A stretch of 64,000 nt of DNA from Stieleria neptunia (GCF_007754155.1 NZ_CP037423.1:3224001-3288000), one strand, 5' to 3'; positions 53,524 through 62,485 are shown, counted from the first letter of the stretch. Notes: generated from the letters alone by a model not told the origin. Made by a program: numbers and translations.

Positions 53524-54369
53524 TTACTTGAACAGCTTTCCGATCGAACGTTTCGCTTTTTTGCTGGTGCTTTTGACGCTTTTGACGCTCTTGACGCTTT
53601 TGCGTGTCGAGCCGCTGACCGTGCGAGCGGTTTTGCCGACGTCGTTGGAAACGCTTCGCCGGGTCGAGTCCATTCGCTTGGCAGCCTTGATGGGTTGGCG
53701 AAGATCGACCGAGACGTCACCGCCAAATTTGCCGCCCACACCGATTGCCCCTCCGGCGCCATAGTCAAACTTGATTCGACCGTTCTTGTACTTTGCATCG
53801 GCTCCGGCTTCGACGCCCACTCCCGCCCATGCTTCTCCCGTCACCGCGGCGTCGACAGGGCCGACTTCGGTCCCCGTCCGCGCCCCCACCCGGGTCCCCG
53901 CAAACGCATTCGCATTGACGCCCACCCCGTTGTTGCTCACCCCTGCCTGAGCGCCCGCTTCCACACCGACAAATGCCTCGGCCTCGGCGTACGATCTGAC
54001 CCGGGTGTTACCGATCTTGCCTGTCTGAGCGACGCCGGTGTCGGCTGCGTAACCGGCTCGAACACCTCCGCGAACCCCCGCAAACCACTTTTCGTCCCGT
54101 TCCCGCCCGAATTTGGTCCCGCGTTGCTTGTCGTTGCCAGACGAAACGCCGATTTCGACGCCGGCTTCCTGTGTGGGGCCCGAATTGAACCACGATTCAC
54201 TGACGGCGCCGTTGCGATGGGTCGTGGTGGAGCCGGCGCGCTGTTGGTACGTCAGGTTGGAAGTCGTTTGCGGAACCGGCTGGGGCACCCAGTCGCCCCA
54301 AGGATTTTGGGCCGATCCGACGGAGACGGCCAAGAGAGCGACCAAGATGACATTCGTTGCAGTTTTCAT
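53524..54369 (-). CDS. Secreted Gly/Ala-rich repeat protein with basic tail
   Basis: A 281-residue exported protein with a signal peptide (MKTATNVILVALLAVSVGSAQ). The middle (about 95-220) is a run of short imperfect units rich in Gly, Ala and Val (AGVRGGVRAG, VGVEAGAQAGVS, GVGVEAGADA) that suggest stacked beta-strands. The C-terminus is very basic and has KSV repeated three times (STRKSVKSVKSVKS). No family recognised. Possibly a surface or envelope protein that binds anionic polymers; this is a guess. Confidence 0.7.
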   Translation of the reverse strand: MKTATNVILVALLAVSVGSAQNPWGDWVPQPVPQTTSNLTYQQRAGSTTTHRNGAVSESWFNSGPTQEAGVEIGVSSGNDKQRGTKFGRERDEKWFAGVRGGVRAGYAADTGVAQTGKIGNTRVRSYAEAEAFVGVEAGAQAGVSNNGVGVNANAFAGTRVGARTGTEVGPVDAAVTGEAWAGVGVEAGADAKYKNGRIKFDYGAGGAIGVGGKFGGDVSVDLRQPIKAAKRMDSTRRSVSNDVGKTARTVSGSTRKSVKSVKSVKSTSKKAKRSIGKLFK

Positions 54370-54469
54370 TGTGCTTGACAGGGTGAAGAGGAGAGGGAAT
54401 TCACCCAGCCAAGCGTGACACGTCTCAGCGTGTTACAGCATATTTTCGAAAAATCGAAATCCCGAGGAA

Positions 54470-54502
54470 AAGGGCGACAGGAAAAGGGGTGACAAGAAAA
54501 TG
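54470..54502 (+). repeat. Partial R1 repeat
   Basis: GGGCGACAGGAAAAGGGGTG followed by GACAAGAAAATGG. The next bases (GAAGCAGGCAGAATC) resemble those after the 53338 copy (AAAGCAGGCGGGATC), so R1 extends past its A-rich core. The rest of 54370-54743 shows nothing else. Confidence 0.5.
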
Positions 54503-54743
54503 GTGTGGATTGAAGCAGGCAGAATCATTCGGGGCAGAATGATGAGGGGGATGTCATGGGGAGCGGGGAGTGGGGTGGTGATCGTCGGCGTTAGAAACGG
54601 CACAGGCGGTCTGTCGGTTAGGATCGGATCGGGAGAAGGGGGCGCCGGGGATGGTTCGAAATCGATTTCGAAATCGCTGGGGCGAGCCGGACTGTGATCT
54701 AGATTCCTGTAGTCCTTGGAATCAATCGCTTGAGGTATGACTT

Positions 54744-55130
54744 GTGGCCCATCTGAAACAACTGAAGTCCGAACTGCTGAGCGACGGCAAGATCAGCGCG
54801 AACGAAGTCGCACGGATTCGTCGATACGTCGAAGAAGACGGCGCGCTGGACTTTGACGACGTGGCGTTTCTGGTCCAGCTGCTCGGCGAAGCGGATGAGG
54901 TCTGCCCCGAATTCGACGAGCTGTTTCTGCCGCTGATGCGTCACGTGTTGCTCAAGGACGGCAAGATCGATCTGGACGAACAGGCGGTTCTGGTCGAGAT
55001 GCTGGTCGCCGGCGGAGCGATCCGCCAGTCGGAACTGAAACTGGTCCGCGAGCTTCAGATCGAAGCGACCGAGACGACGCCCGGGTTTGAAAAGCTGTGC
55101 CAAGCCTTGCTGGCGATTCCGGCCGGTTGA
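54744..55130 (+). CDS. TerB-like helical protein
   Basis: A 128-residue acidic protein, apparently starting at GTG 54744. It is all helical and has two related halves: LLSDGKISANEVARIRRYVEEDG and VLLKDGKIDLDEQAVLVEMLVAGG, each with a DGKI turn. This fits the TerB/TerB-like (tellurite resistance) fold, whose acidic surface can bind metal. Its role is unknown and no other ter gene is nearby. Confidence 0.65.
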   Translation: MAHLKQLKSELLSDGKISANEVARIRRYVEEDGALDFDDVAFLVQLLGEADEVCPEFDELFLPLMRHVLLKDGKIDLDEQAVLVEMLVAGGAIRQSELKLVRELQIEATETTPGFEKLCQALLAIPAG

Positions 55131-55493
55131 GCGGTTCGCCCGCGTCGTCGTGCCCCCGCCACGGAACCTCGTCGCGTCGCCGAAATGACAGGCTGGAAGC
55201 TTCTCCCACTTCATTGCATCCGACACTTCGAATCTGCTCGAGCAGGCCGCACGCATTGGGCGATTTGCGATTTGTCACACCTGGTCCATATTGGCGCGCC
55301 GTCGTGATTCTTGCCTGTGCTCATTGGCGCGCGTTTGGGTTCCAAGTGGGCGATGAAAGGAGGCCGTCCAACCGCGTGCGGGTAGGCATTGGCGCGTCCC
55401 GAGGGAGTTTTTTTCTCGGTCGCGTCGACGGTACATCGTTTGCATCGGAGCGGTCGTTGAACGATCAACAACGATGATTTCGAGGGTCCCTTG
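55131..55493. other. Intergenic region with R2 repeat
   Basis: About 360 bp between the TerB-like gene and the universal stress gene. It contains an R2 copy (55187-55211, GACAGGCTGGAAGCTTCTCC). Frames crossing it have no recognisable product. The promoter of the stress gene should be here. Confidence 0.5.
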
Positions 55494-56474
55494 ATGGAAC
55501 GATTCAAAAAATTGCTGGTGTACACGGGAACGGAGGAACCCGAGGGTGCGATTGCGCGAGCGATCGTGCTGGCGATGGAAAACGGTGCCTCGTTGACCCT
55601 GATGGATGTGATCAAGCCGGTGCCACGGATTCTGCGTTTGTTCAAGGGAGTCGCGGGGCCGGACGAGCTGCAGCGTTTGTTGATCGAAGATCATCGTGCC
55701 AAGCTGCAAGCACAGGTCGACGAGTTCTATGACGCGGACGTTCCGATCGACATCGTGGTCACCGTCGGTGATCCAGCGATGGAAGTGATCCGCGAAGTGC
55801 TCCGCAACGACCACGATTTGGTGATCAAGGCGGCTGACGGATTTCGCGGAGCCGGGCGGGTGGTCGGCAGCGTGGCCCGGGCGCTGTTGCGGATGTGCCC
55901 GTGCGCGATGCTGTTACTGAAGCCGCAGATTCACGGCGAATTCGACCAGGTGTTGGCGGCGATCGACGTTGACCGACAAGACACCCCGCACAAGAAACTG
56001 AACGAATCGATCGCGGAGTTGTCGTTGGAGATTGCACGCAGCGATGAGGCGACGTTGCATTGGTTGAGTGCTTGGGAAATGCCCTTGGAAGTTCCGTTCG
56101 AACTGCCGTTGGAATCGCCTTTCCAGCAATCGTTCGGCGAAGATCAATTCGAGGATGTGTTTTCGATCCATGCGGAAAACATCCGCACGCATCTTGGCGA
56201 GCTTCATACGGCGGCGGGAATCACGGATGTCTCACCGGAAATTCATGTCCGTCGCGGACCGGCGGCCGATGTGATCTCGGAGATGGTGGAAGAGGTGCAA
56301 GCGGACTTGTTGGTGATGGGGACGGTCTGCCGCACCGGGATCGCCGGCTTTTTGATCGGCAATACCGCCGAATCCGTCTTGGCCGACGTGTCCTGCAGCG
56401 TGTTGGCATTGAAACCCCCGGGATTCGTCTGCCCGGTTGCCGGCGAAACGCTGGAATCGAAGGTTGTGTCGTGA
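55494..56474 (+). CDS. Tandem universal stress protein (UspE-like)
   Basis: A 327-residue cytoplasmic protein with two Usp domains (about 1-145 and 150-315). Domain 1 has IVVTVGDPAMEVIREV and a degenerate nucleotide loop. Domain 2 keeps the ATP-binding pattern G-x2-G-x9-G(S/N): LLVMGTVCRTGIAGFLIGNTAESVL. Fused pairs like this resemble UspE and are induced by stress in other bacteria. ATG 55494 follows GAGGGTCCCTTG. Codon use is like its neighbours. Confidence 0.9.
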   Translation: MERFKKLLVYTGTEEPEGAIARAIVLAMENGASLTLMDVIKPVPRILRLFKGVAGPDELQRLLIEDHRAKLQAQVDEFYDADVPIDIVVTVGDPAMEVIREVLRNDHDLVIKAADGFRGAGRVVGSVARALLRMCPCAMLLLKPQIHGEFDQVLAAIDVDRQDTPHKKLNESIAELSLEIARSDEATLHWLSAWEMPLEVPFELPLESPFQQSFGEDQFEDVFSIHAENIRTHLGELHTAAGITDVSPEIHVRRGPAADVISEMVEEVQADLLVMGTVCRTGIAGFLIGNTAESVLADVSCSVLALKPPGFVCPVAGETLESKVVS

Positions 56475-56530
56475 GCTGAAGAGAGAAACAAGCGGGAGAG
56501 GCGGCCACGCTCGCCGCTGCCAGCGGGACG

Positions 56531-56690
56531 GGCTGTCGGTTTAATTGGGGATCTGCGGAGTCAATGGTGAGCCGCTGGCCGTAAGGCCTCGGGCGGGCGC
56601 CGAAATGCCCGGCCGCTTACGCGTCGCGGCTCACTCAATCAACAGCCCGGCCGCTTACGCGTCGCGGCTCACTCAATCAACAGCCCGGCA
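56531..56690. repeat. Repeat family R3, copy A with 38-bp tandem unit
   Basis: A module of about 103 nt (56531-56634) shared with 57490-57592, containing GTGAGCCGCTGGCCGTAAGG and CCGCTTACGCGTCGCGGCTC, which fold back on each other (GTGAGCCGC against GCGGCTCAC). Here a 38-bp unit (56608-56645) is repeated directly at 56646-56683. The copy lies behind the CBS gene and behind the Usp gene, which are convergent. Confidence 0.75.
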
Positions 56691-56758
56691 AGCGAGCGGC
56701 GCGTGCAGGCAACGAGATCGCCACGCGCCACTGGCTGACGCCACGTGCTGGAGTCGTA

Positions 56759-57232
56759 CTAGGTCGCGTCAGCGACCAGACGGACGAAGTCCATCGAGGA
56801 CAGGATCCCGAGCAGTTTCATGTCTTTGCCGACGACGGGAAGATGATGCAGTTGATGTTCGATCATCAACTTGGCGGCGCTCTTGAGCGTGTCTTCCTGC
56901 TTGACCTTGAACATCACGCCCGACATCACACTGGCAACTTCATCGGTGCCGAGGGTTTCGCGGATGATGTCCGCGACCAAAAAACTGGTGTCGTAGATTG
57001 CCAGGTCGCTTTCGAGCGTTCGTTCGGCATCTTGAACCAATCGGACGAGATCGTTGAGTGTGAGAATGCCTTTGAGATAATGTCCATCGTCGACGACCGG
57101 CAGCGCCGAAACGTGGTGCTCGGTCATCGTGTCGACGGCGTCGTGGACGGTTTGATAGTCGTGAATGGTCACCGGGTGCCGTTGCATGACGTTTTGCACC
57201 TTGGTTTCCAAATTCGCATTGATGGTCGTCAT
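56759..57232 (-). CDS. CBS-pair protein
   Basis: A 157-residue protein made of two CBS domains (about 13-70 and 88-155), for example VQNVMQRHPVTIHDYQTVHDAVDTM with LPVVDDGHYLKGILTLNDLVRL, and MIEHQLHHLPVVGKDMKLLGILSSMDFVRL. Stand-alone CBS pairs bind adenosyl ligands and act as energy or redox sensors. Its neighbour is a universal stress protein, another nucleotide-binding sensor. R3 repeat copies flank it on both sides. Confidence 0.9.
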   Translation of the reverse strand: MTTINANLETKVQNVMQRHPVTIHDYQTVHDAVDTMTEHHVSALPVVDDGHYLKGILTLNDLVRLVQDAERTLESDLAIYDTSFLVADIIRETLGTDEVASVMSGVMFKVKQEDTLKSAAKLMIEHQLHHLPVVGKDMKLLGILSSMDFVRLVADAT

Positions 57233-57391
57233 TGAGCTTTCCTCAGGCGTCGAGAGAGTTGACCGCGGTGGACACGTGCCCGATGGTCACAGCGTCTGGC
57301 CATCGGAAACGAAATCGATCCAGACCGCAAACCGTATGCCGAATCTGGGGATCCGTTGCACTCGATTTTGGTCGTGCGTCCTCGGGGGTAT

Positions 57392-57641
57392 CGCTGTGAA
57401 GCATTTTTCCCATGTGTTTCTTGAGGTTTTAGCGGCAGGGCGCGAGCCCTCCGGTTCTACACCTCGGCCATAGCACCGGAGGGCTCGCGGGCTGTCGTTT
57501 TAGTCGGGTTCTGCTGAGTTAATGGTGAGCCGCTGGCCGTAAGGCCTCGGGCGGGCGTCGCAGTGCCCGGCCGCTTACGCGTCGCGGCTCACAAAACCGA
57601 CAGTCCGCTCGCGCCCTGCCGCTAAACGATGCTTCACAGCG
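57392..57641. repeat. Nested palindromic element containing R3 copy B
   Basis: Three nested inverted repeats: CGCTGTGAAGCAT at 57392-57404 against 57629-57641; TTTAGCGGCAGGGCGCGAG at 57428-57446 against 57608-57626 (19 of 19); and, inside, GCGAGCCCTCCGGT near 57442 against ACCGGAGGGCTCGC near 57475. The core holds R3 copy B (57490-57592), itself a fold-back. The whole 250-bp segment could form one branched structure. It lies between divergent CBS and FKBP genes and codes for nothing. Confidence 0.8.
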
Positions 57642-57740
57642 TTGCCCGCCGGGGTTCTGGTGCGCTCGGCTGATCCGCCGATCGAGTACAATTCTCATGG
57701 CCTCCGCCTTCCGTCCCCTTTCCTCTGTCAGGTCTGTTCG

Positions 57741-58292
57741 ATGAAACCATCCTTTTTGCTTGGAACTCCGCTGGTTGCCGTTTTGCTGATGGCGGCGACG
57801 TCATGGGGGCAAGGCAGCGCGATCGGGGGCGTGCTCAACACCGCCGACAAATTGCAGCAAGACGTGCAAACGAGTCAGGGAGCGATCACGGCGGGACCGG
57901 CTGACAAGATGGAGAAGGTTTCGCCGGGCAAAATCGATCCCGATGCTCCACGAAGTTTCACCAAGACCGACTCGGGACTGCAGTACCGCGTGCTGCGCAA
58001 GAGTAACAAAGAGAAACCCAAAGCGACCGACAGCGTGGTGGCGCACTACAAGGGCTGGTTGGATTCAAAGAAAATCTTTGACAGTTCGTATCGCCGTGGC
58101 CAGCCGACCCCGTTTCCGCTCAAACGCGTGATTGCCGGTTGGACCGAGGGGCTGCAATTGATCGGCGAGGGGGGCATGATCGAGTTGGACATCCCCCATG
58201 AACTCGGCTACGGGGCGCGTGGCACCCCGGGCGGCCCGATCCCTCCGCGGGCCCGGTTGCACTTCATCGTCGAGTTGGTGGAGATCAAGTGA
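57741..58292 (+). CDS. Secreted FKBP-type peptidyl-prolyl isomerase
   Basis: A 183-residue exported protein from ATG 57741, with a signal peptide (FLLGTPLVAVLLMAATSWGQ), a short linker and one FKBP domain (about 85-183): DSGLQYRVLRKSN, VVAHYKGWLDSKKIFDSSY, FPLKRVIAGWTEGLQLIGEGG and IPPRARLHFIVELVEI. It is the usual layout of Mip/FkpA-type periplasmic folding catalysts, without the dimerisation helix. It helps proline isomerisation in exported proteins. Confidence 0.9.
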   Translation: MKPSFLLGTPLVAVLLMAATSWGQGSAIGGVLNTADKLQQDVQTSQGAITAGPADKMEKVSPGKIDPDAPRSFTKTDSGLQYRVLRKSNKEKPKATDSVVAHYKGWLDSKKIFDSSYRRGQPTPFPLKRVIAGWTEGLQLIGEGGMIELDIPHELGYGARGTPGGPIPPRARLHFIVELVEIK

Positions 58293-58408
58293 TTGGGCGG
58301 TGAGCGGAAATACCTCGCTTGGGCGACGGCGTGTGGCGGGGGACGTCAATTGTAGAAGTGACGGATTTGATCGTAGCGGAAAACGGTAAGACTTTCGCAA
58401 GCCGCCGG

Positions 58409-58457
58409 CCCTCTCTGGCGTTTGCTTGCTGCGCAAACGCCGTCTCTGCCAGAGGGG
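58409..58457. repeat. Intergenic hairpin
   Basis: CCCTCTCTGGCGTTTGC pairs with GCAAACGCC and CCAGAGGGG around the loop TTGCTGC, with a short bulge. It lies 117 bp behind the FKBP stop and could be transcribed as a stable hairpin; no T-run follows. Confidence 0.5.
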
Positions 58458-58495
58458 GTTCTTCGTGGATTTTAATGGCTAATCACTCAGGGCCC

Positions 58496-58729
58496 AGGTT
58501 TTTTGAGGCATTGCTGCGATGTCCGAATGGGTGTTGGACGACAACCGCTCGGTTCAAACGCCCCTCCGGCGACGCGGGCCGGTGGAGGGCACGAAGCACC
58601 TTCGCCGCATCGCAGACCAGGTGATTCCTAGGCGGGTTGCTCCTCCGCAGAGCCCGTCTCCGCTACAGCTGGCTTCGCCATCAGACCGAACAGAACCATC
58701 GGACATCGCAGTCATGCCTCAAAAAACCT
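58496..58729. repeat. Long inverted repeat element
   Basis: Arms of about 35 nt (58496-58530 and 58696-58729) match at roughly 31 positions with one gap; the arm contains TTTTTTGAGGCATTGCTGCG and reverses to CGCAGTCATGCCTCAAAAAA. The 165-nt interior has no credible gene. This and the hairpin at 58409 fill the gap between the FKBP and peptidase genes (58293-58896). Confidence 0.65.
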
Positions 58730-58896
58730 TCCCCGAGTATCCGAGAGCAGCCACTAAAATCCGCGAAGAACCCTCAGAGGGGGAGAGACTCAATCGGTTG
58801 CCAAAAGCCGTAGCAATCGAATCGGCGTCCCGAGCCACACCGGCCGTGCGTTCCAAGGCGGAGCCTTGGAACGAGTTGAGGCTCACGAACTTTGCT

Positions 58897-60918
58897 TCAA
58901 TCGACCTTCGCCCCGGACCACTTCAGCATTTGGGTTTCCAGGTCTTGGGGGTAGGAAATCTGGACGTCGGTGATGTTTCCTTGGTCGTCGATCGTCGGGG
59001 TCAGTTCGGGTTGGACGAAACCGGTGTAGGCGGGTTGGTCCAGATCGGCGTAGCGACGCAACACTTCGTCGCGTAAGGCGACATTGATGTTGATCGCGTA
59101 GTCCTTCATCAGCCGTTCGGCCGACGCCCGGTCGCCTTCGGATTTGATGCGTTGGACTTCGGCCAGCAATTGACCGACGCCGCGATGCCAGGCGGCCACG
59201 TCCGTGACCCGGAAGTACGTTTTTGAGTCACGGACGTCGACGCGGATGGCGTCCGTGTTGGCGGCCAGCCAGCCGACGATCATTTGTCGATTCCGCATGT
59301 GGTCTTCTTCGATCGTCGTGCCCGACTTGATCCGCCGCAGTTGGGTCATCGCGTTTCGCGTGTAGGCTTCATAGGCCGCCAGTTGCATCTCTTTCAGGTC
59401 CGTTTCGTTGTCGACCAAACCGAGTTCGATCAGTTTCGGATTGCCGATAAAGTACAGCGCGACCAGGTCGGCACGTCCTTCTTCGAGCGCGCTGTAGTAT
59501 TCCTTGATCGAGACGGCGGGGTCGATGCCTTCGTTGACTTGGCCGGAGGCATGCCCGATGACTTCGTGCATGTTTACTTCCAGTGCCAAGGCGGTGGATT
59601 TCCATTGATCGGCCCGCGCGAATTCGGCATCGTCGTAACAGAACTCTGCCCGTGCCGACGGAGTGCTGGCTTTGTCATACGCTTCCATCACGTTGCTGAG
59701 CGACACGGATTTGCTGCCGTAACGCTGGCGAATGGTGGCGTCGTTGGGCAGATTGATTCCGATCGGGGTGACGGGGCCGGAGTCACCGGTTTCCATCACG
59801 ACCTGGATCGCTTTGGCGGAAATCCCTTTCACATTGTCCTTGCGGAACGATTGGGCGTAGGGCATGCGGTCTTCGAACCACTGTGCGTTGTCGGCAAACT
59901 TTCGAATCATGTCCATTTTGATCGGGTCATTGAAGTAGACCGCGGCCTCCCACGATCCCTTGATTCCCCGCGCGTCCATGTAGACTTCGATGAACCCGTT
60001 GATGGTGTCGACGGAGCTGTCTTTGTCGGCGACCCATGCGATGTTGTAGCCGTAGAAATCCGCGGCTTCGCCGGTGCGGTAATAATGAATCAACGCGCCC
60101 AGGGCGCGCGCCATCTCGGGCGTGGCGAAGGGGATGGCGGCTTCGAGATGGGAGACGATGTTGGCGATCGGTTGGGCGTACATGCCGGCGGGAACCAGGC
60201 TGTCCAATCCGCTGCGGTAGACGTTTTCACGCAGTTTGCCACCGTCGGTTTTGATCAGTTGTGAATTGAGCGGGTAGCGTTCTTGAAACCCGTCCAGATC
60301 CGCGGTGGTGACGTTGTGGTAGAGGTTGTTGGCGCTGGCGGTCAGGATATCGACACCTGCGGGCGGAGATTTTTGGGTGACGTGTGTTTCGAATTCGGGG
60401 TCAAACAACACCGGTTCGATCTCCAGCATCAGCGTGAAGAGTTCCTCGCCGGACGCCGGCAGCAGGGCACCGTTTTTCACGGCTTGTTTGACGGCCGCTT
60501 CAAACGCGTCGACAGAACACTCCAACAGATTTTTCTGTGCCGTCAGCGCGCTGTGGGGGCCGTTGTTGACCCAGAACAGTTTCATGTAGTTGCGAATCGC
60601 GGCGATGGTCGTTTCATCGATCCCCTCGGGATGCGTCAACACTCCCTCCAGGACGGCGCGAATGCGAAGCGAGTGGCGGTAGCGTTGGTCGATGTAGATA
60701 TCGCGGCCGGCGATCGCAGCTTGGGAGAGGTGATAGATCAGCGTTTTTTCTCGCAGCGACAACCGATCGAACCCGTCGACGTAGAGCTGGACGATGGCGA
60801 CGTCGTCGACACGGTCGAGCAGGTACTTTCGCTGATCGGGGTTCGGGTCTTGGGCGAACAGTCCGGCATTGCACCACAGTGTTGCAGCGGCGAGGACGCA
60901 GAGGGTAACAGAACGCAT
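58897..60918 (-). CDS. Dipeptidyl peptidase III (M49) family peptidase
   Basis: A 673-residue secreted zinc peptidase from ATG 60918, with a signal peptide (VTLCVLAAATLWCNAGLFAQ). The M49 signature HEVIGH lies at residues 451-456 and the second zinc motif EEGRAD at 479-484, 28 residues on; the two His and Glu480 should bind zinc and Glu452 be catalytic. Members remove dipeptides from peptide N-termini. A signal peptide is unusual for the eukaryotic enzyme but common in bacterial members. An in-frame upstream ATG (61080) would add an unlikely basic tail. Confidence 0.92.
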   Translation of the reverse strand: MRSVTLCVLAAATLWCNAGLFAQDPNPDQRKYLLDRVDDVAIVQLYVDGFDRLSLREKTLIYHLSQAAIAGRDIYIDQRYRHSLRIRAVLEGVLTHPEGIDETTIAAIRNYMKLFWVNNGPHSALTAQKNLLECSVDAFEAAVKQAVKNGALLPASGEELFTLMLEIEPVLFDPEFETHVTQKSPPAGVDILTASANNLYHNVTTADLDGFQERYPLNSQLIKTDGGKLRENVYRSGLDSLVPAGMYAQPIANIVSHLEAAIPFATPEMARALGALIHYYRTGEAADFYGYNIAWVADKDSSVDTINGFIEVYMDARGIKGSWEAAVYFNDPIKMDMIRKFADNAQWFEDRMPYAQSFRKDNVKGISAKAIQVVMETGDSGPVTPIGINLPNDATIRQRYGSKSVSLSNVMEAYDKASTPSARAEFCYDDAEFARADQWKSTALALEVNMHEVIGHASGQVNEGIDPAVSIKEYYSALEEGRADLVALYFIGNPKLIELGLVDNETDLKEMQLAAYEAYTRNAMTQLRRIKSGTTIEEDHMRNRQMIVGWLAANTDAIRVDVRDSKTYFRVTDVAAWHRGVGQLLAEVQRIKSEGDRASAERLMKDYAININVALRDEVLRRYADLDQPAYTGFVQPELTPTIDDQGNITDVQISYPQDLETQMLKWSGAKVD

Positions 60919-61091
60919 CAATAAACCTTGAATGTCGAGGGGGGGCGAACCGGGCGCGCGATCGAAGGCGTGAAGTCCGCTTTGCAACGAGCGGAAATAA
61001 ATGTCGTCGCGGGACTCGCGTCGTGCGCCCGCCGTCGGGCGACGGCAGGGGACACGCACAAGTCGACATTCATTCTTCATTGATGTGTTGC

Positions 61092-61562
61092 TTACGCATC
61101 CGCGTCGACTTCGAAGATGGCTTCGATTTCGACGGCGATCTTTCCGGGCAGGCTGTTGGTGCCGATGGCGCTTCGCGCGCCGACGCCGTTTTCTTCGCCA
61201 AACACGTCACGGAACAGCTCGCTGCAGCCGTTGATCACCGCGGGCGAATCGGGAAATCCTTCGATGCACTGGACCAGGCCGAGCAACTTGATCACTCGTT
61301 TCACTTTGTCGAGCGAACCGAAGTGGCTTTGCAGCGTGGCCAGCATGGCCAGACCGGTTTGCCGGGCGGCGTCGTAACCCGCTTCGACGTCCAAATCCAA
61401 TCCCAATCGACCGGTCGTCAGCGTCTTATTCGGCTTTAACGGTCCATGGCCGGATACATAGGCAAGGCCGCCGACCACGACGACGGGTTTGTAAACGCCG
61501 GCCGGTGCGGGGGCAGGTGGTAGTTCGAGTCCGAGTTCTTCGATACGTTTTTGGTAGGACAT
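61092..61562 (-). CDS. RidA/YjgF family protein
   Basis: A 156-residue RidA-like protein. The fold's marks are present: VYKPVVVVGGLAYVSGHGP, AARQTGLAMLATLQSHFGSLDKVKRVIKLLGLV and PGKIAVEIEAIFEV. The C-terminal Arg that RidA uses for 2-aminoacrylate deamination (in ...N..R...) appears as GVGARSAIGTNSLP, so activity is possible; this resembles the RidA subgroup with a longer N-terminus. It follows the peptidase gene's promoter region on the same strand and is divergent from the SDR gene. Confidence 0.9.
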   Translation of the reverse strand: MSYQKRIEELGLELPPAPAPAGVYKPVVVVGGLAYVSGHGPLKPNKTLTTGRLGLDLDVEAGYDAARQTGLAMLATLQSHFGSLDKVKRVIKLLGLVQCIEGFPDSPAVINGCSELFRDVFGEENGVGARSAIGTNSLPGKIAVEIEAIFEVDADA

Positions 61563-61699
61563 GGTTTGGAGGGGTTGGATGCGGTGAATGGGAAAGCCAA
61601 AGTGTGTCAGTATTTCAGTCGTCTTTCAAGCTGACGACGGCAGGAACCGCTGCGTTCGTGTCGTTGGGGAATCCCTTGCACCATGGAGCGAAATTGATC

Positions 61700-62485
61700 A
61701 TGAACGAATTGAGCGGCCGAAAGGCATTGATCACCGGTGGAACCCAGGGAATCGGTGGGGCGATCGCGATCGCTGCGGCGAAAGCCGGTGCCGACGTGTT
61801 GCTGGTCGGATTGCGACGCGACGCGGCGGCCGAACAGACGCTCGAGCAATGTCGCCGGCACGGTGTCCGCGCCGAACTGGTGCTGTGCGATTTGTCGCGG
61901 GCCCCGGGAGAGTATCTGGAGTCATTGATGGCGGAGGTGGATACGTTGATGCCGGGGATCGACCTGTTGGTCAACAACGCCGGGACGTACATCGACGTGC
62001 CGTATCTGGAAATGGATTATGAACGATACCAGACCACGATGCATCTGAATGTCGCGGCGGGGTACTTTTTGACCCAGGCGATCGCGCGGCGTTGGGTGGA
62101 TGCCGGGGTCGATGGGCGAGTCGTGTTCACCGGTTCGATCAACGGGTTGCTCTCCGAGCCCGATCACACCGCCTATGACACCAGCAAGGGGGCGGTCGCG
62201 GCCATGGTCCGTTCGCTTTGCGTGTCGCTGGCGCCGCTGGGGATTCGGGTCAACGCGATGGCACCCGGTCTGGTGCGGACGCCCTTGACCGATGGCGCGA
62301 TCGGGGACGACAAGATGCGTCATTGGATGGAATTGCATACACCCAACGGACGCGTTCCGACCGGCGACGTGTGTGCGGGCACGGTGATTTTTTTGTTGTC
62401 GGATGCCGCCGAGCACATTCACGGCCAGACGATTTACGTCGACGGAGGGATGAGTGCCTGGCAGCAACCCGATGCGCCCGAGTGA
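61700..62485 (+). CDS. Short-chain dehydrogenase/reductase
   Basis: A 261-residue classical SDR from ATG 61700; the frame is open further upstream but that part overlaps the RidA gene. The cofactor loop is TGGTQGIG (12-19), followed by LLVNNAG, catalytic Ser in FTGSINGL and YDTSK (Tyr-x3-Lys). The C-terminal GQTIYVDGGMSAW is standard for this family. It is an NAD(P)-dependent oxidoreductase; the substrate cannot be told, although sugar or gluconate-type SDRs are similar. Confidence 0.9.
   Translation: MNELSGRKALITGGTQGIGGAIAIAAAKAGADVLLVGLRRDAAAEQTLEQCRRHGVRAELVLCDLSRAPGEYLESLMAEVDTLMPGIDLLVNNAGTYIDVPYLEMDYERYQTTMHLNVAAGYFLTQAIARRWVDAGVDGRVVFTGSINGLLSEPDHTAYDTSKGAVAAMVRSLCVSLAPLGIRVNAMAPGLVRTPLTDGAIGDDKMRHWMELHTPNGRVPTGDVCAGTVIFLLSDAAEHIHGQTIYVDGGMSAWQQPDAPE

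Noticed and set aside
53244..53798. 184-codon minus-strand frame across the R1 repeat
   Set aside because: It translates the repeat (HFPVAPSLRRSHFSA) and overlaps two better genes; the same HFPVAP string appears wherever R1 is read in antisense.
56608..56690. Possible CRISPR-like tandem repeat
   Set aside because: Only two full 38-bp units without spacers, within a palindromic repeat family; no cas genes in the window.
59284..60264. 326-codon plus-strand frame
   Set aside because: Antisense to the dipeptidyl peptidase gene, whose HEVIGH and EEGRAD motifs are clear.
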